From Aneurinibacillus sp. Ricciae_BoGa-3 (GTDB lineage Bacteria > Bacillota > Bacilli > Aneurinibacillales > Aneurinibacillaceae): a stretch of 64,000 nt of DNA. The stretch lies in NCBI RefSeq assembly GCF_028421645.1, contig NZ_CP116887.1, positions 4,218,001-4,282,000 on the forward strand, given 5' to 3'. Below the pieces are notes generated by a model. The model ran no database searches. It saw only the letters and a list, made by a program, of their open reading frames with translations, and had not been told where the DNA came from. A program made the position numbers and the translations under genes. Of the stretch, positions 52,559-62,908 are shown one piece after another. The stretch's first letter is position 1; each line of letters starts with the position of its first letter.

Positions 52559-53029
52559 TTATCCTCTCATTTTTTGTTCTCTTCTCATGGTGGTCGGGAT
52601 ATATGGGAAGATGGCAGCAGGGACTCTTTTAATTATCATTACTTCATTTCCTATACGGTTGTAAAGAATAGAATCCGCAACGGTAAGCATGATTTTTATC
52701 CCCCGTCCTGATTCATCCAAGAGCCCTTTATCGAATAATCTGGAACCCTGTTTTGAAAAGGTTTCTACAGTACGCCTGGCCGCAAAACCTGGGCCCTCGT
52801 CCTTAACCCGGATTATCAGTTTATTTCCATTCATAATTCTCATTTTTAGGGTGATAAATTTCTCGCCGGACCGCCTGCCGTTGTTGATTGCGTTGTTAAC
52901 CGCTTCATTAACAGCAACATCCATCATACAGCCTTCTTCTGGCAGCACCTGCCGTATATATTCACTTATACAGCGGCGGATACAGGAAAATCCTCCAAGA
53001 TCCTTAAACCTAAATTGTAATTCGTACAC
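52559..53029 (-). CDS. RsbW/SpoIIAB-like ATPase, anti-sigma-type kinase (156 aa)
   Basis: GHKL motifs: the N-box [15 protein letters not shown] and the G1 box VKDEGPGF, then GRGIKIM. Size matches anti-sigma kinases. It would phosphorylate the STAS protein and perhaps hold a sigma factor or other target. Seven nt after the phosphatase gene and 5 nt before the chemoreceptor, so one operon. Confidence 0.9.
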   Translation of the reverse strand: MYELQFRFKDLGGFSCIRRCISEYIRQVLPEEGCMMDVAVNEAVNNAINNGRRSGEKFITLKMRIMNGNKLIIRVKDEGPGFAARRTVETFSKQGSRLFDKGLLDESGRGIKIMLTVADSILYNRIGNEVMIIKRVPAAIFPYIPTTMRREQKMRG

Positions 53030-53035
53030 CGTGGT

Positions 53036-54070
53036 TCACCCGCTCCTTCGTACAACGTGATTGTCGTTTACTTTTAAACAAATTGCCGACGCATCGTCTT
53101 TGCATCCTTTATTGGCCGCATACGTGCATAAATCCTTAACCGTCCTTTCAAAACTATCTGTGCCGCGGAAAGATTGCGGGAGAGCATCGAATAAGCCATC
53201 TGTCATAAAGTAAAAACAATCCCCTGCATTAAAATGAAGCACGTGCTGTTCAAAGCAAACATCTTCCATTACGCCTAGAAAAGTCCCCTCTATCTTAATA
53301 AGGTGTTCTGCTGAAGAGATGAAATAATTGATGCCCGCAGATGCATACGTTAGCGTGTGCTTCTCAAAGTCAAATTCAAAGCAAATGGCCGCCGCTAATG
53401 TATCATCTGTAAAAAAACGGAGAGCCTCATTATTAATATAGAACAGCTTATCTGTCAGCGAATCATCCTTACTCATGATCTGGTGAAACAATACGCGCAA
53501 GGCCGATGTCTGCAAGGCTGTTGCAAGACCGTGCCCCATTACATCCATTAAATAACCGAAGAGAATGGTTCTTTCTTTTTTCCACTTGTAATCATATAAA
53601 TCCCCACTTACATAACGGTACGGCTGATAGATCGTGCGAACTGTAGCAGTTCTCTCTTCAAAATCAAGCGGCAGCAGTTCTGCCTGTATTTTTCCGGCAA
53701 GTATCAATTCCTTCTTTAACTGCTCCTTCTCGGTTATATCCATAAAAACAGCAAGATAATGGGTGACACTTCCTTTTTCATCTTTTATCGCGTCGACCAT
53801 TAACCACTCTGGATAGATCTCACCGGATTTCCGCCGGTTCCAGATTTCCCCCTGCCAGCTCCCTGTTTTAAGAAGATACGCCCACATATTTTTGTAAAAT
53901 GCCTGGCTTTGCCTGCCTGATTTCAGCATGCGGGGGGTTCGGCCAATGGCTTCTTCACTTGCATATCCGGTCACACGCGTAAAAGCATGATTCACACACA
54001 AAATAACGCCCCGGGCATCTGTAATCATGATGCCGTCACTCGAATTTTCGAAAACCTTGGCAATAAGCAA
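53036..54070 (-). CDS. PAS-PP2C (SpoIIE-type) phosphatase (344 aa)
   Basis: Residues 5-115 are a PAS domain (NSSDGIMITDARGVILCVNHAF, TGYASEEAIGRTPRML) and PAC tail. A short coiled linker follows, then the SpoIIE phosphatase (about 150-340: YRYVSGDLYDYKW, LMDVMGHGLATALQ, YFMTDGLFDALP) with its metal aspartates. It should dephosphorylate the STAS protein in response to a ligand or redox state. The only canonical start in frame is TTG 54070, but AAAGGGGGAG lies 36 nt further upstream beside in-frame ACG/TTA codons, so the real start may be unusual or lost. Confidence 0.88.
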   Translation of the reverse strand: MLIAKVFENSSDGIMITDARGVILCVNHAFTRVTGYASEEAIGRTPRMLKSGRQSQAFYKNMWAYLLKTGSWQGEIWNRRKSGEIYPEWLMVDAIKDEKGSVTHYLAVFMDITEKEQLKKELILAGKIQAELLPLDFEERTATVRTIYQPYRYVSGDLYDYKWKKERTILFGYLMDVMGHGLATALQTSALRVLFHQIMSKDDSLTDKLFYINNEALRFFTDDTLAAAICFEFDFEKHTLTYASAGINYFISSAEHLIKIEGTFLGVMEDVCFEQHVLHFNAGDCFYFMTDGLFDALPQSFRGTDSFERTVKDLCTYAANKGCKDDASAICLKVNDNHVVRRSG

Positions 54071-54234
54071 ACGGAGTTGTACTTCACTTTTCTGTAACGT
54101 GTATATCTCCCCCTTTCATAAGGGACTTATTACCTGTTGATTTGTTATTTATAGTTAAATTATACTTCGCTGTCTAGTTATTCCGAATGACAATTTTTCG
54201 ATAAATATGTCAAAAAGATGAAAAACGCGAGTTG

Positions 54235-54270
54235 AAAAAAAATAAAGTGACAGATCAAAATCTGCCACTA
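54235..54270 (-). terminator. terminator after the GH1 gene
   Basis: On the minus strand GTGGCAGA pairs with TCTGTCAC, then TTTATTTTTTTT. Confidence 0.85.
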
Positions 54271-54303
54271 AGGGTAAAGCTATCTCCAATAATAATAGTA
54301 GAG

Positions 54304-55758
<1,455 letters not shown>

Positions 55759-55816
55759 TTATTATCTTTATTTCCTTTAGGTTGATAAAGTTTACCCGAT
55801 TAATGAGACAAAAGAG

Positions 55817-56235
55817 TTAGTCATCATTCGTAGATCCAACCACCATTACATTTATTTCATGACGATTTAACACTTCATTCATTTCAAAGTCAGGTTCATT
55901 ATTTGTTATCAAAATATCAACGCTACCCCAACCGCAAACATTCTGAAAAAGTTTGCGACCAAACTTTGAAGTATCTGCTAATACGATAACTTGGTCAACT
56001 CTTCGGATCATTTCTCTCACCCAATAGGCTTCTTCTGCATCGGGAATGGACAACCCCTCATGTTAAATACTCATTGTCCTTAATGAGGGTGGCAGCTAAC
56101 CGTCCAATTTCTCTTTTCCCTTTAGGTTCATCAAGTAATCGTTGTTCATAATTGAGGACTTCCTTCGTTAATGAAGGAAGAATAGCTCCGCCCCTTGTTC
56201 GGATAATGCTCCTATTTTCCTCAAGTTTAACCAAT
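55817..56235 (-). pseudogene. DeoR-family regulator, broken
   Basis: The minus strand reads IIRTRGGAILPSLTKEVLNYEQ and REIGRLAATLIKDNEYL then a stop; a second frame (55817-56053) goes on with RRVDQVIVLADTSKFGRKLF and INVMVVGSTNDD. These are consecutive parts of the DeoR sugar-phosphate sensor domain, interrupted by frameshifts. The HTH part is not recognisable. The gene is dead. Confidence 0.8.
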
Positions 56236-56363
56236 ATAAGTTATTTAAGTAAGTATAAGCCTACCACATATGCTATCCTGTCCTTTTCCGGATTAAAAAA
56301 GGACCGCCGAAACAGCCCAACTTATCGAGGTAGAGAGCCCCTTTAGTTGAAGAAGAAACTACA

Positions 56364-56386
56364 TAAAAAAAGAGCCGAATGGCTCC
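56364..56386 (-). terminator. terminator after the SRPBCC gene
   Basis: On the minus strand GAGCC pairs with GGCTC and TTTTTTT follows. Confidence 0.8.
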
Positions 56387-56394
56387 CTTACGTG

Positions 56395-56832
56395 TCAATC
56401 CTTTACTAATCCTGCTCTCAATTTATTAATGCCAAATTCCAAATAACCCTTCAAACAGGTTAACATATAAACCCATCCTTCTTTGTTATCTAACAAAATA
56501 CCAATTAGTTGTTCATCATTCTCATTAAAACCTGCTTCGTTAACTTCTATAATTGTACTGTCGTTATCCAACTCTTTCAGTGTAATCGTAACAATATGTC
56601 CTTTTCCATCTGTACCCCACTGGAAAACGATTTTCTTATTTTCTTCGATCTCCAATATTTTTATATCCCCTTGCGCATCGTATTCGTCATATCTCAATGT
56701 AATCGTCTTTCCTTGTTCCCATCTTTCAGAACTCGATGAGAACCAAAAATTCCCGATTTTTACAGGGTCTACGAAGGCTTCAAATACTTCATGAGCTGGC
56801 TTGAATATTTTAATTTTCGTAAGGTTGTTCAT
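56395..56832 (-). CDS. SRPBCC / AHSA1-like protein (145 aa)
   Basis: A START-like fold pattern: TKIKIFKPAHEVFEAFVDPVKIGNFWFSS at the start, WEQGKTITLRYDEYDAQGDIKILEIEENKKIVFQW, and the C-terminal helix NKEGWVYMLTCLKGYLEFG. Such proteins bind hydrophobic ligands; no specific role can be given. It stands alone. Confidence 0.85.
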   Translation of the reverse strand: MNNLTKIKIFKPAHEVFEAFVDPVKIGNFWFSSSSERWEQGKTITLRYDEYDAQGDIKILEIEENKKIVFQWGTDGKGHIVTITLKELDNDSTIIEVNEAGFNENDEQLIGILLDNKEGWVYMLTCLKGYLEFGINKLRAGLVKD

Positions 56833-57260
56833 CGCTAAATAATCCCTCTTTCAATTTTTGTTACAGCTGTCTCATTCAGTATAGCCTGATTTCTTAACCA
56901 AATTAAACTGTCCGTTTATTATATTTTAATTGTTACGATGTTTCTCGCTTGGATTGCAGATCGAATTATTTTTATGAGAGCGAATGATTTCGGAAATGTA
57001 ACGTTGTTTGTTATTCTTTGTTTTACACTGGTCCTGCGACCTTTATCTGAATTTTTTGTTGCGAGGAGATATAAATAACTAGATACCAATTTCCGCTCTG
57101 TGACCACCGTTCTGCTTTATACATAAATGTAGCTGTACACTTCCAACTATCTGATTGTTTATTTTAGCGACAAATAGAATCACTTCGGGGTTCAATGCAT
57201 GTCCCCAATACTCCGCAGCATCTGAAAGATTTAATGGTGGTAAAGAACTCCACACTCTGA
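56833..57260. other. 430-bp gap with a possible membrane protein remnant
   Basis: The + strand frame 56890-57078 encodes two hydrophobic stretches (YILIVTMFLAWIADRIIF, FVILCFTLVLRPL) with no ribosome site at its ATG (56938). It looks like the end of a lost membrane protein gene. Confidence 0.35.
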
Positions 57261-57286
57261 AAAAGTTCGTCTATTCGACGAACTTT
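57261..57286 (-). terminator. terminator after the DsbA-like gene
   Basis: AAAGTTCGT and ACGAACTTT pair around CTATTCG; T residues follow on the minus strand (AAAGTTCG..CTTTTTC). Confidence 0.75.
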
Positions 57287-57315
57287 AAGAATGCATGTAA
57301 ATTTATTTGTTACTC

Positions 57316-57933
57316 TCAATTTCTTTCTATAAGTGTCTTAAAGTCGGTATAGTTAATAGACGTTACTAACTTTCCGTTGATAAAAAAGGCGGGTGTACCT
57401 GGAACCGAAGCCGCCTGGCCTTGCGCCTTATCCCGGTCTACTTCGCGCCGGTATGTTTGGTTCATGATGTCTTTTTGCAGCTGATTGTAGTTGATGCCCG
57501 TTAAATTCTTCGGAGTAGTCCACTTCTCAGCCTTGCTCCCCTGGTTGTAAACGGTAGAATAAAACAGCCAAAAAGCTTTGGGATTTTGATGATAAATCGC
57601 TCTTCCGGCCAAGGCCGCCGTATAAGAATCAGGGCCAAGAATCGGAAAATTCATAAACGTAAATTTCACTTTTCCTGTGTCAATAAATTCTCTTTTTAAT
57701 TGAGGAAAATAACTTCTTTCCCAAGTTGCACAATCCGGACACCTAAAATCACCAAATTCAACGATTTGCACAGGCGCATTTTCTTTACCTAAATAAGGTT
57801 GGTCTTCATAGATAAAATGATGGACCGTTGTTTTTTGGTTAGTAAATGAATACATATAGAAAACTGACAAGGCACACACACCTAAAACCAACAGGGTAAC
57901 AATGGCCAATAGTACATTTTGTTTTGTTATCAT
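57316..57933 (-). CDS. DsbA-like thiol-disulfide oxidoreductase, BdbD-type (205 aa)
   Basis: Start at 57933 has GGGGAG upstream. A signal anchor (residues 8-28) precedes a thioredoxin-fold domain with the CPDC active site near residue 65, a cis-Pro loop VPGTPAFFING, and a helical insert. It would form disulfides in exported proteins. The membrane partner BdbC is not adjacent. Confidence 0.9.
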   Translation of the reverse strand: MITKQNVLLAIVTLLVLGVCALSVFYMYSFTNQKTTVHHFIYEDQPYLGKENAPVQIVEFGDFRCPDCATWERSYFPQLKREFIDTGKVKFTFMNFPILGPDSYTAALAGRAIYHQNPKAFWLFYSTVYNQGSKAEKWTTPKNLTGINYNQLQKDIMNQTYRREVDRDKAQGQAASVPGTPAFFINGKLVTSINYTDFKTLIERN

Positions 57934-57955
57934 CTTTCTCCCCATCTTTCAGTTA

Positions 57956-57982
57956 GAAAAAAGACAACCAACCTGGTTGTCT
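57956..57982 (-). terminator. terminator after the ThyX-like gene
   Basis: On the minus strand AGACAACC pairs with GGTTGTCT around AGGTT, then TTTTTC. Confidence 0.8.
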
Positions 57983-58005
57983 AGAGTCATCATATCCCTA
58001 AATCG

Positions 58006-59403
58006 TTATTTTCTCAAATGGCGGTCCAAGTTGAACCCGGCCAGCTTCGCTTCTTCCTCTGCGAAAACTCTCTCAAGCTGTGCTGCTACACTCCGGATTT
58101 CGTCCTGGGCATACTCTTCTTTCCGAAGTGATACAAAGTGGGCCAGTCCATACATGTTGGCATAGAATGGCAGCCGGCGCGCATTTCCATTAAGGACAGC
58201 ATAAGGGGCGATTCCGGGCAGGCCCACAGCATGCAGCTCCTCATAAAGTTCATGGGAACGGGCTCTCATTGTCAGAAGGATTTCATTGATCTGGTCAGCG
58301 GCGGCCTTACCGGCTGCTCCGACTGTTTCAATAGGCAGGATAAAACCGTACGCTGTATCCGGCAGCTGAATTTGAAAGTCAAACGCCCTATGCCGAATAA
58401 TTTGATGGTGGCATCCTTCTGAGCAGGTAACAGCCACCATTTTACCGAATGCCCGCATTGTAGCAGGAAGCTCACTAAAGCGGTTCATTTCGCCCAGTTC
58501 CCCCAGATTCAATTCTGCATCGGCCTGGTATTCCAGGTGGGCGGCATTTTCCTGCACCTCAAGAAAAGGCCCACTATAGATTGGAAGATCAGCCGCTGTG
58601 TGCCTGCGGCGATAAAAGTTGGTTGTATAGGAACGCATAAAAGGCGTCGCTTCGGTATGGCTGATAAGAGAAGGCAGCACATCCGTTGTATGCTTTTTAA
58701 TTTTTTCAGCCGTCACCACAAATTCCTGGTTAAACCCTTCATGCGAAAGCAGCTCCGCGATGGCATCCGAGATGGCCCGGGCATTTCCTGTTACTGCAAC
58801 ATTAGACTTAGTTGCCAGCGGCAGTACATTTCGGGCATTCTCATATGCAAGCTTTTCAGCTGCCCCATCCTTCATATCCGGATTTTTCGCCTTTATTAAA
58901 GAGAAAAAAAGGGGAACCAGTTCTTCGTACTTCTGAAAGCAGCTTTCGCCGAAAGAAACAAATTTCTGTTTTAACTCAGGATGCATGTCCAGCTCTGCCG
59001 GTACTACAAAATCTTGTGGCTTCTGATAACGAAGTGAGAATTCCGTAAAAGATAGCCATTTAGCAGCCTGCACGGTTTCAAGCGCCTCCGTAAACCACCG
59101 GGATACACCCTCAATACAGAATTGGGCAAAGGCGTGTTCCTTGATGCTTGAATGGCCATAATCGACGCCCCATTTCTTCATAAAGCCCCCGGCGTGTGCC
59201 GCGGAATCCTTGAACATCGCAATCATATCGACATCCGGCAGGCGGAGCATATCCTCCTTAATAAGGTCAAACAGATTATCCCGAAAGCTTTTCGGGCTGC
59301 GGCTTACCTTGGCAAAAACCGCACCTGCCACTTCGGTTGGCACATTTTTTATTGCGTATACGTTATCCTCTGTACTCGTTACATAGTTTTTTAATCCGTC
59401 CAT
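58006..59403 (-). CDS. two-domain ThyX-superfamily protein (465 aa)
   Basis: Two ThyX-type halves are visible. The N-terminal half (about 60-230) has WGVDYGHSSIKEHAFAQFCIEGVSRW and SLRYQKP. The C-terminal half (about 245-450) has SEGCHHQIIRHRAFDFQIQL, matching the RHRxxS flavin-dependent thymidylate synthase signature in part: Phe and Asp replace the usual Ser/Thr pattern. Length is double that of ThyX. It may be an FAD-dependent thymidylate synthase or a relative with another role. Confidence 0.75.
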   Translation of the reverse strand: MDGLKNYVTSTEDNVYAIKNVPTEVAGAVFAKVSRSPKSFRDNLFDLIKEDMLRLPDVDMIAMFKDSAAHAGGFMKKWGVDYGHSSIKEHAFAQFCIEGVSRWFTEALETVQAAKWLSFTEFSLRYQKPQDFVVPAELDMHPELKQKFVSFGESCFQKYEELVPLFFSLIKAKNPDMKDGAAEKLAYENARNVLPLATKSNVAVTGNARAISDAIAELLSHEGFNQEFVVTAEKIKKHTTDVLPSLISHTEATPFMRSYTTNFYRRRHTAADLPIYSGPFLEVQENAAHLEYQADAELNLGELGEMNRFSELPATMRAFGKMVAVTCSEGCHHQIIRHRAFDFQIQLPDTAYGFILPIETVGAAGKAAADQINEILLTMRARSHELYEELHAVGLPGIAPYAVLNGNARRLPFYANMYGLAHFVSLRKEEYAQDEIRSVAAQLERVFAEEEAKLAGFNLDRHLRK

Positions 59404-59427
59404 GCTATACCCTCACCTTTTATAAGA

Positions 59428-60519
59428 CTAAATAATTGACTCGCAATTCACGATAAACGCAGTTAATGCCTTGGATAGATCAATTTCGTACAACTCCTCT
59501 ACATCGGTTCCATCCGGATTCTTTATAATACGGACTATTGGCCGCGATGAAAGATGCCGATTATAATCCACCACAACGCCTGTTTCCCCGGTATTCAGCG
59601 TAACGGTAATACCGATAGGGTATATTGCAATGGTTTTTCCAAAGCCTTCAACGAATGAACTTTCAAAGTGTTTCCCTGCCCCGCCATACAATATTTCCAT
59701 CGCCTCATGGGGCAGCATAGCCTTTCGGTACACCCGGTGTGTAGTCAAAGCGTCAAACACATCACCCACTGCCATGAGTCTTGCATACTTGTGAATCTCT
59801 TCGCCTTTTAACTGGCGTGGATATCCTGTCCCATCGATTTTTTCATGATGCTGGAAAGCACAGTGCGCGGATAGAAGCGATATGCCTTCCTGCGCGCGCA
59901 GCATTTCAAACCCATATTCTGTATGCCTTTTAATGACTTCATATTCCTCTTCAGTAAGCCGGTCTTCTTTATGTAAAATTTCAGAGGGAATCAACATTTT
60001 TCCAATATCGTGAAGCATTGCCCCCATGCCAAGTTCCACCAGTTCTTTATCGTTTAGGCCCTGCTGAATGCCAAGCGCAGTGGAATAAACAGCGACATTC
60101 ATAGAATGGGCGTATATATAATGGTCGTATGTACAAATATTAGTCAGCAGGTTTATCGCGTTTTTATTTGTCTTAAGATCCTGCAAAATCCCTTCAAAAG
60201 CCTGACGGAAACTGTTGACATGTGTTGGTGAAAGGCGCGCTTTCCACTTCTTATCGGACCTGACCAAAGTTGTAAAACTGTCGTAAATAGCATGCAAGAC
60301 CACTCTGCGCGTTTCATCGGATATGGGGTCTCCTATGATAATATCTTCTGTTGCCTTATCGCGTATGTATAATGTATCAATGCCAAGCTGCTTTATCCTT
60401 TTTAGCAAACTACCCGTCAATTCAACATCTTTAGCAAGCAGTACAGAGCCTGTCTCCGTATATAACGCCTTTGCTAGTATCATCCCTGGTTCGCACTTAG
60501 TTGTAGCGATCAGTCTCAT
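59428..60519 (-). CDS. HD-GYP cyclic di-GMP phosphodiesterase (363 aa)
   Basis: Start at 60519 (MRLIATTK) is chosen over an ORF start with no ribosome site. Residues 1-120 form an N-terminal region. The HD domain follows: HSMNVAVYS, HDIGKMLIP (metal HD), HTEYGFEML, and the HHEKIDGTGYP GYP motif. A ~50-residue C-terminal beta tail ends it. It degrades c-di-GMP. Independent unit upstream of the ThyX-like gene. Confidence 0.9.
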   Translation of the reverse strand: MRLIATTKCEPGMILAKALYTETGSVLLAKDVELTGSLLKRIKQLGIDTLYIRDKATEDIIIGDPISDETRRVVLHAIYDSFTTLVRSDKKWKARLSPTHVNSFRQAFEGILQDLKTNKNAINLLTNICTYDHYIYAHSMNVAVYSTALGIQQGLNDKELVELGMGAMLHDIGKMLIPSEILHKEDRLTEEEYEVIKRHTEYGFEMLRAQEGISLLSAHCAFQHHEKIDGTGYPRQLKGEEIHKYARLMAVGDVFDALTTHRVYRKAMLPHEAMEILYGGAGKHFESSFVEGFGKTIAIYPIGITVTLNTGETGVVVDYNRHLSSRPIVRIIKNPDGTDVEELYEIDLSKALTAFIVNCESII

Positions 60520-60548
60520 CTCTCTACCCTCATCCTCTGTGTTTATAG

Positions 60549-60580
60549 AAAAGGAGTTCCTGAATAGGGAACTCCTTCTT
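60549..60580 (-). terminator. terminator after yunC
   Basis: GGAGTTCC and GGGAACTCC pair; TTTTC follows on the minus strand. Confidence 0.75.
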
Positions 60581-60883
60581 TCAAAGCATGGCAAGAATAG
60601 CATCCTTCCCCTTCATGCCCGGTACAATTCCCATCTGTTCAGCTGTAAACGTAACCGATTCCAGCGGTGCTTCCAGCAGTTGATCAATTGTCCGAACCCC
60701 TAGGGCCCGGCCTGCAATAATGTTTCGGTCTGCGAGACGCTCATTAAGCAGGGCAATATCCAATGCCCCGCACATGATATATCCCTTATCTGTTGTTACA
60801 ACAAGCAGGGTGGTCTTCGGTAACTGCACAGATATGGCAATAACCTGTTTGCCATTCATCTCAATAGGCTTCATCTCTATCAT
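60581..60883 (-). CDS. yunC: YunC, DUF1805 protein (100 aa)
   Basis: Start at 60883 follows GGAGG. A complete DUF1805 pattern: GKQVIAISVQLPKTTLLVVTTDKGYIMCGALDI and LADRNIIAGRALGVRTIDQLLEAPLESVT. In B. subtilis yunC is beside yunB in the suf region; here yunB is ~53 kb away and broken. Function not established. Confidence 0.85.
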   Translation of the reverse strand: MIEMKPIEMNGKQVIAISVQLPKTTLLVVTTDKGYIMCGALDIALLNERLADRNIIAGRALGVRTIDQLLEAPLESVTFTAEQMGIVPGMKGKDAILAML

Positions 60884-60989
60884 ACACGGCTGCCTCCTCA
60901 TTCTGTATCAAACATCCGTAAAATGTTTCATACAAGGGTGTGCTCCTCCCTATACTATGAAGGCAACCAGCGCTTGGTTACGCTAATGT

Positions 60990-61244
60990 TTAGTGATACC
61001 ACGGCGATTTATCTGTTGATTGGGGAGCCTCGATTCCTTCTTCCAACAATTTAATGCGCAGCATCTCCATCAGATAAAGGCCTAGCATTTGATAAATTTC
61101 GCTCTCCTGCATGTCACTGATCCAGTCGATCATGGCTTCTTTATTCTGTTCCTGAAGAATGCCCATCACAACTGTCATCACATCATCATCGTTTCCGGTA
61201 AACCGGTCTCTATATAGGTTGAAAATATCCTCAATAAGTTTCAA
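60990..61244 (-). CDS. small acidic cytosolic protein, DUF6154-like (84 aa)
   Basis: TTG at 61244 lies 8 nt after GGGGGT; longer frames lack this. The product (MKLIEDIFNLYRDRFTGND, then helical and Met/Glu-rich) resembles small Bacillales proteins found between the suf and yun genes. Exact family is uncertain. Confidence 0.6.
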   Translation of the reverse strand: MKLIEDIFNLYRDRFTGNDDDVMTVVMGILQEQNKEAMIDWISDMQESEIYQMLGLYLMEMLRIKLLEEGIEAPQSTDKSPWYH

Positions 61245-61294
61245 CAGTGTTACCCCCTGTGTTAAAATCACGCCGTCTTTTCATCATTGTATCC

Positions 61295-61435
61295 TATGTG
61301 AGATAAAAGAACCACAAAATAATGTCCCCCCGCCAATACCAAACATACTTGATACGATTCCCACAATAAAAGAAAGCACAATGGCAAGCACTGGATGTTC
61401 GAAGTCATCTTTGATTTTTTTATCCAGCAAAAAAA
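61295..61435 (-). pseudogene. TauE/SafE transporter remnant
   Basis: The minus strand reads LLDKKIKDDFEHPVLAIVLS then FIVGIVSSMFGIGGGTL, the second-half motif of TauE/SafE transporters, with the rest missing. The full gene is lost. Confidence 0.6.
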
Positions 61436-61470
61436 ATGACGTGCTGAACTGTTTCAAGTTCGCACGTCAT
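61429..61470 (-). terminator. terminator of the suf operon
   Basis: ATGACGTGC pairs with GCACGTCAT; TTTTTTTTGC follows on the minus strand. It ends the sufS-sufU-sufB transcript. Confidence 0.9.
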
Positions 61471-61484
61471 TTATGTGGAAGCTA

Positions 61485-62882
61485 TTATCCGATTGAACCT
61501 TCCATTTCAAATTTGATCAGGCGGTTCATTTCCACAGCGTATTCCATTGGAAGTTCTTTGGTAAACGGCTCGATGAAGCCCATAATAATCATTTGCGTTG
61601 CGTCCTCTTCTTTCAGGCCGCGGCTCATGAGGTAGAAGAGCTGCTCTTCGCTTACCTTTGATACAGTCGCTTCGTGTTCGAGTGTAATATTGTTGTTCAG
61701 GATTTCATTGTAAGGAATCGTATCCGAAGTAGAGAGTTTATCCAGAATGATGGTATCACATTTTACATTGGATTTTGATCCTTCAGACTTGCGGCCGAAA
61801 GTAGTTAATCCACGGTATGTTGTTTTACCGCCATGTTTGCTGATGCTCTTTGAAATAATAGTTGAACTGCAATCAGGAGCCAGGTGAATCATTTTCGTGC
61901 CGGTATCCTGGTGCTGGTCTTTGCCGGCAACCGCAATTGAAATAACCACGCCTTTGGCGCGAGGGCCTTTCATAATAACGGCAGGATATTTCATGGTTAG
62001 CTTGCTTCCGATGTTGCCATCGATCCATTCCATTGTGGCATCCTCTTCCGCAACGGCACGCTTCGTAACAAGGTTATATACGTTTGGCGCCCAGTTTTGG
62101 ATGGTTGTGTAGCGGGTGCGCGCACCTTTTTTCACCACGATTTCAACTACTGCACTGTGCAGAGAATGCGTGCTGTATATTGGTGCTGTACAGCCTTCTA
62201 CATAGTGAACAAAGCTATCTTCATCGGCAATAATAAGCGTGCGTTCGAATTGGCCCATGTTCTCTGAGTTAATGCGGAAGTACGCCTGAAGTGGTGTTTC
62301 GCACTTAACACCTTTCGGAACATAGATGAAGCTGCCTCCAGACCAAACTGCGCTATTCAATGCCGCAAATTTATTATCAGTCGGCGGGATAACCGTGCTG
62401 AAGTATTCTTTCACAATCTCCGGATATTCACGCACGGCTGTGTCCATATCGCAGAAGATAACACCCATATCTTCCAGGTCCTTCTGCATATTGTGGTACA
62501 CAACTTCTGATTCGTACTGCGCGGATACACCGGCAAGGAATTTCTGCTCGGCTTCCGGAATACCGAGACGGTCGAACGTGTTTTTAATTTCTTCCGGAAC
62601 TTCATTCCAATCGCGGCCTTGTTTTTCAGACGGTTTTACATAATAAGTGATGGTTTCAAAATCAAGTTCAGTTAAATCCCCGCCCCATGTTGGCATAGGC
62701 ATGGATTGGAAAATTTCAAGCGATTTCAGGCGAAAATCAAGCATCCACTGTTCTTCACCCTTAATCCGTGAAATCTCTTCAACTATCTCCCTTGTTAATC
62801 CCTTTTTGGCACGGAATACAGATATATCCCTATCATGGAAACCATACTGGTATTCCTGCAATTCTGGAGCTTTTTTACTCAC
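61485..62882 (-). CDS. sufB: Fe-S assembly scaffold SufB (465 aa)
   Basis: Full-length SufB with [74 protein letters not shown] and the C-terminal [19 protein letters not shown] with conserved residues of the beta-helix. It works with SufC and SufD to build Fe-S clusters. Last gene of the sequence sufS-sufU-sufB, the Bacillales order. Confidence 0.97.
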   Translation of the reverse strand: MSKKAPELQEYQYGFHDRDISVFRAKKGLTREIVEEISRIKGEEQWMLDFRLKSLEIFQSMPMPTWGGDLTELDFETITYYVKPSEKQGRDWNEVPEEIKNTFDRLGIPEAEQKFLAGVSAQYESEVVYHNMQKDLEDMGVIFCDMDTAVREYPEIVKEYFSTVIPPTDNKFAALNSAVWSGGSFIYVPKGVKCETPLQAYFRINSENMGQFERTLIIADEDSFVHYVEGCTAPIYSTHSLHSAVVEIVVKKGARTRYTTIQNWAPNVYNLVTKRAVAEEDATMEWIDGNIGSKLTMKYPAVIMKGPRAKGVVISIAVAGKDQHQDTGTKMIHLAPDCSSTIISKSISKHGGKTTYRGLTTFGRKSEGSKSNVKCDTIILDKLSTSDTIPYNEILNNNITLEHEATVSKVSEEQLFYLMSRGLKEEDATQMIIMGFIEPFTKELPMEYAVEMNRLIKFEMEGSIG

Positions 62883-62908
62883 TTTGCATCTCCTCCTATA
62901 AGGCGCCT

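Noticed and set aside
56919..57107. 62-codon minus-strand ORF
   Set aside because: No ribosome site; the opposite strand has the more protein-like hydrophobic frame, itself a remnant.
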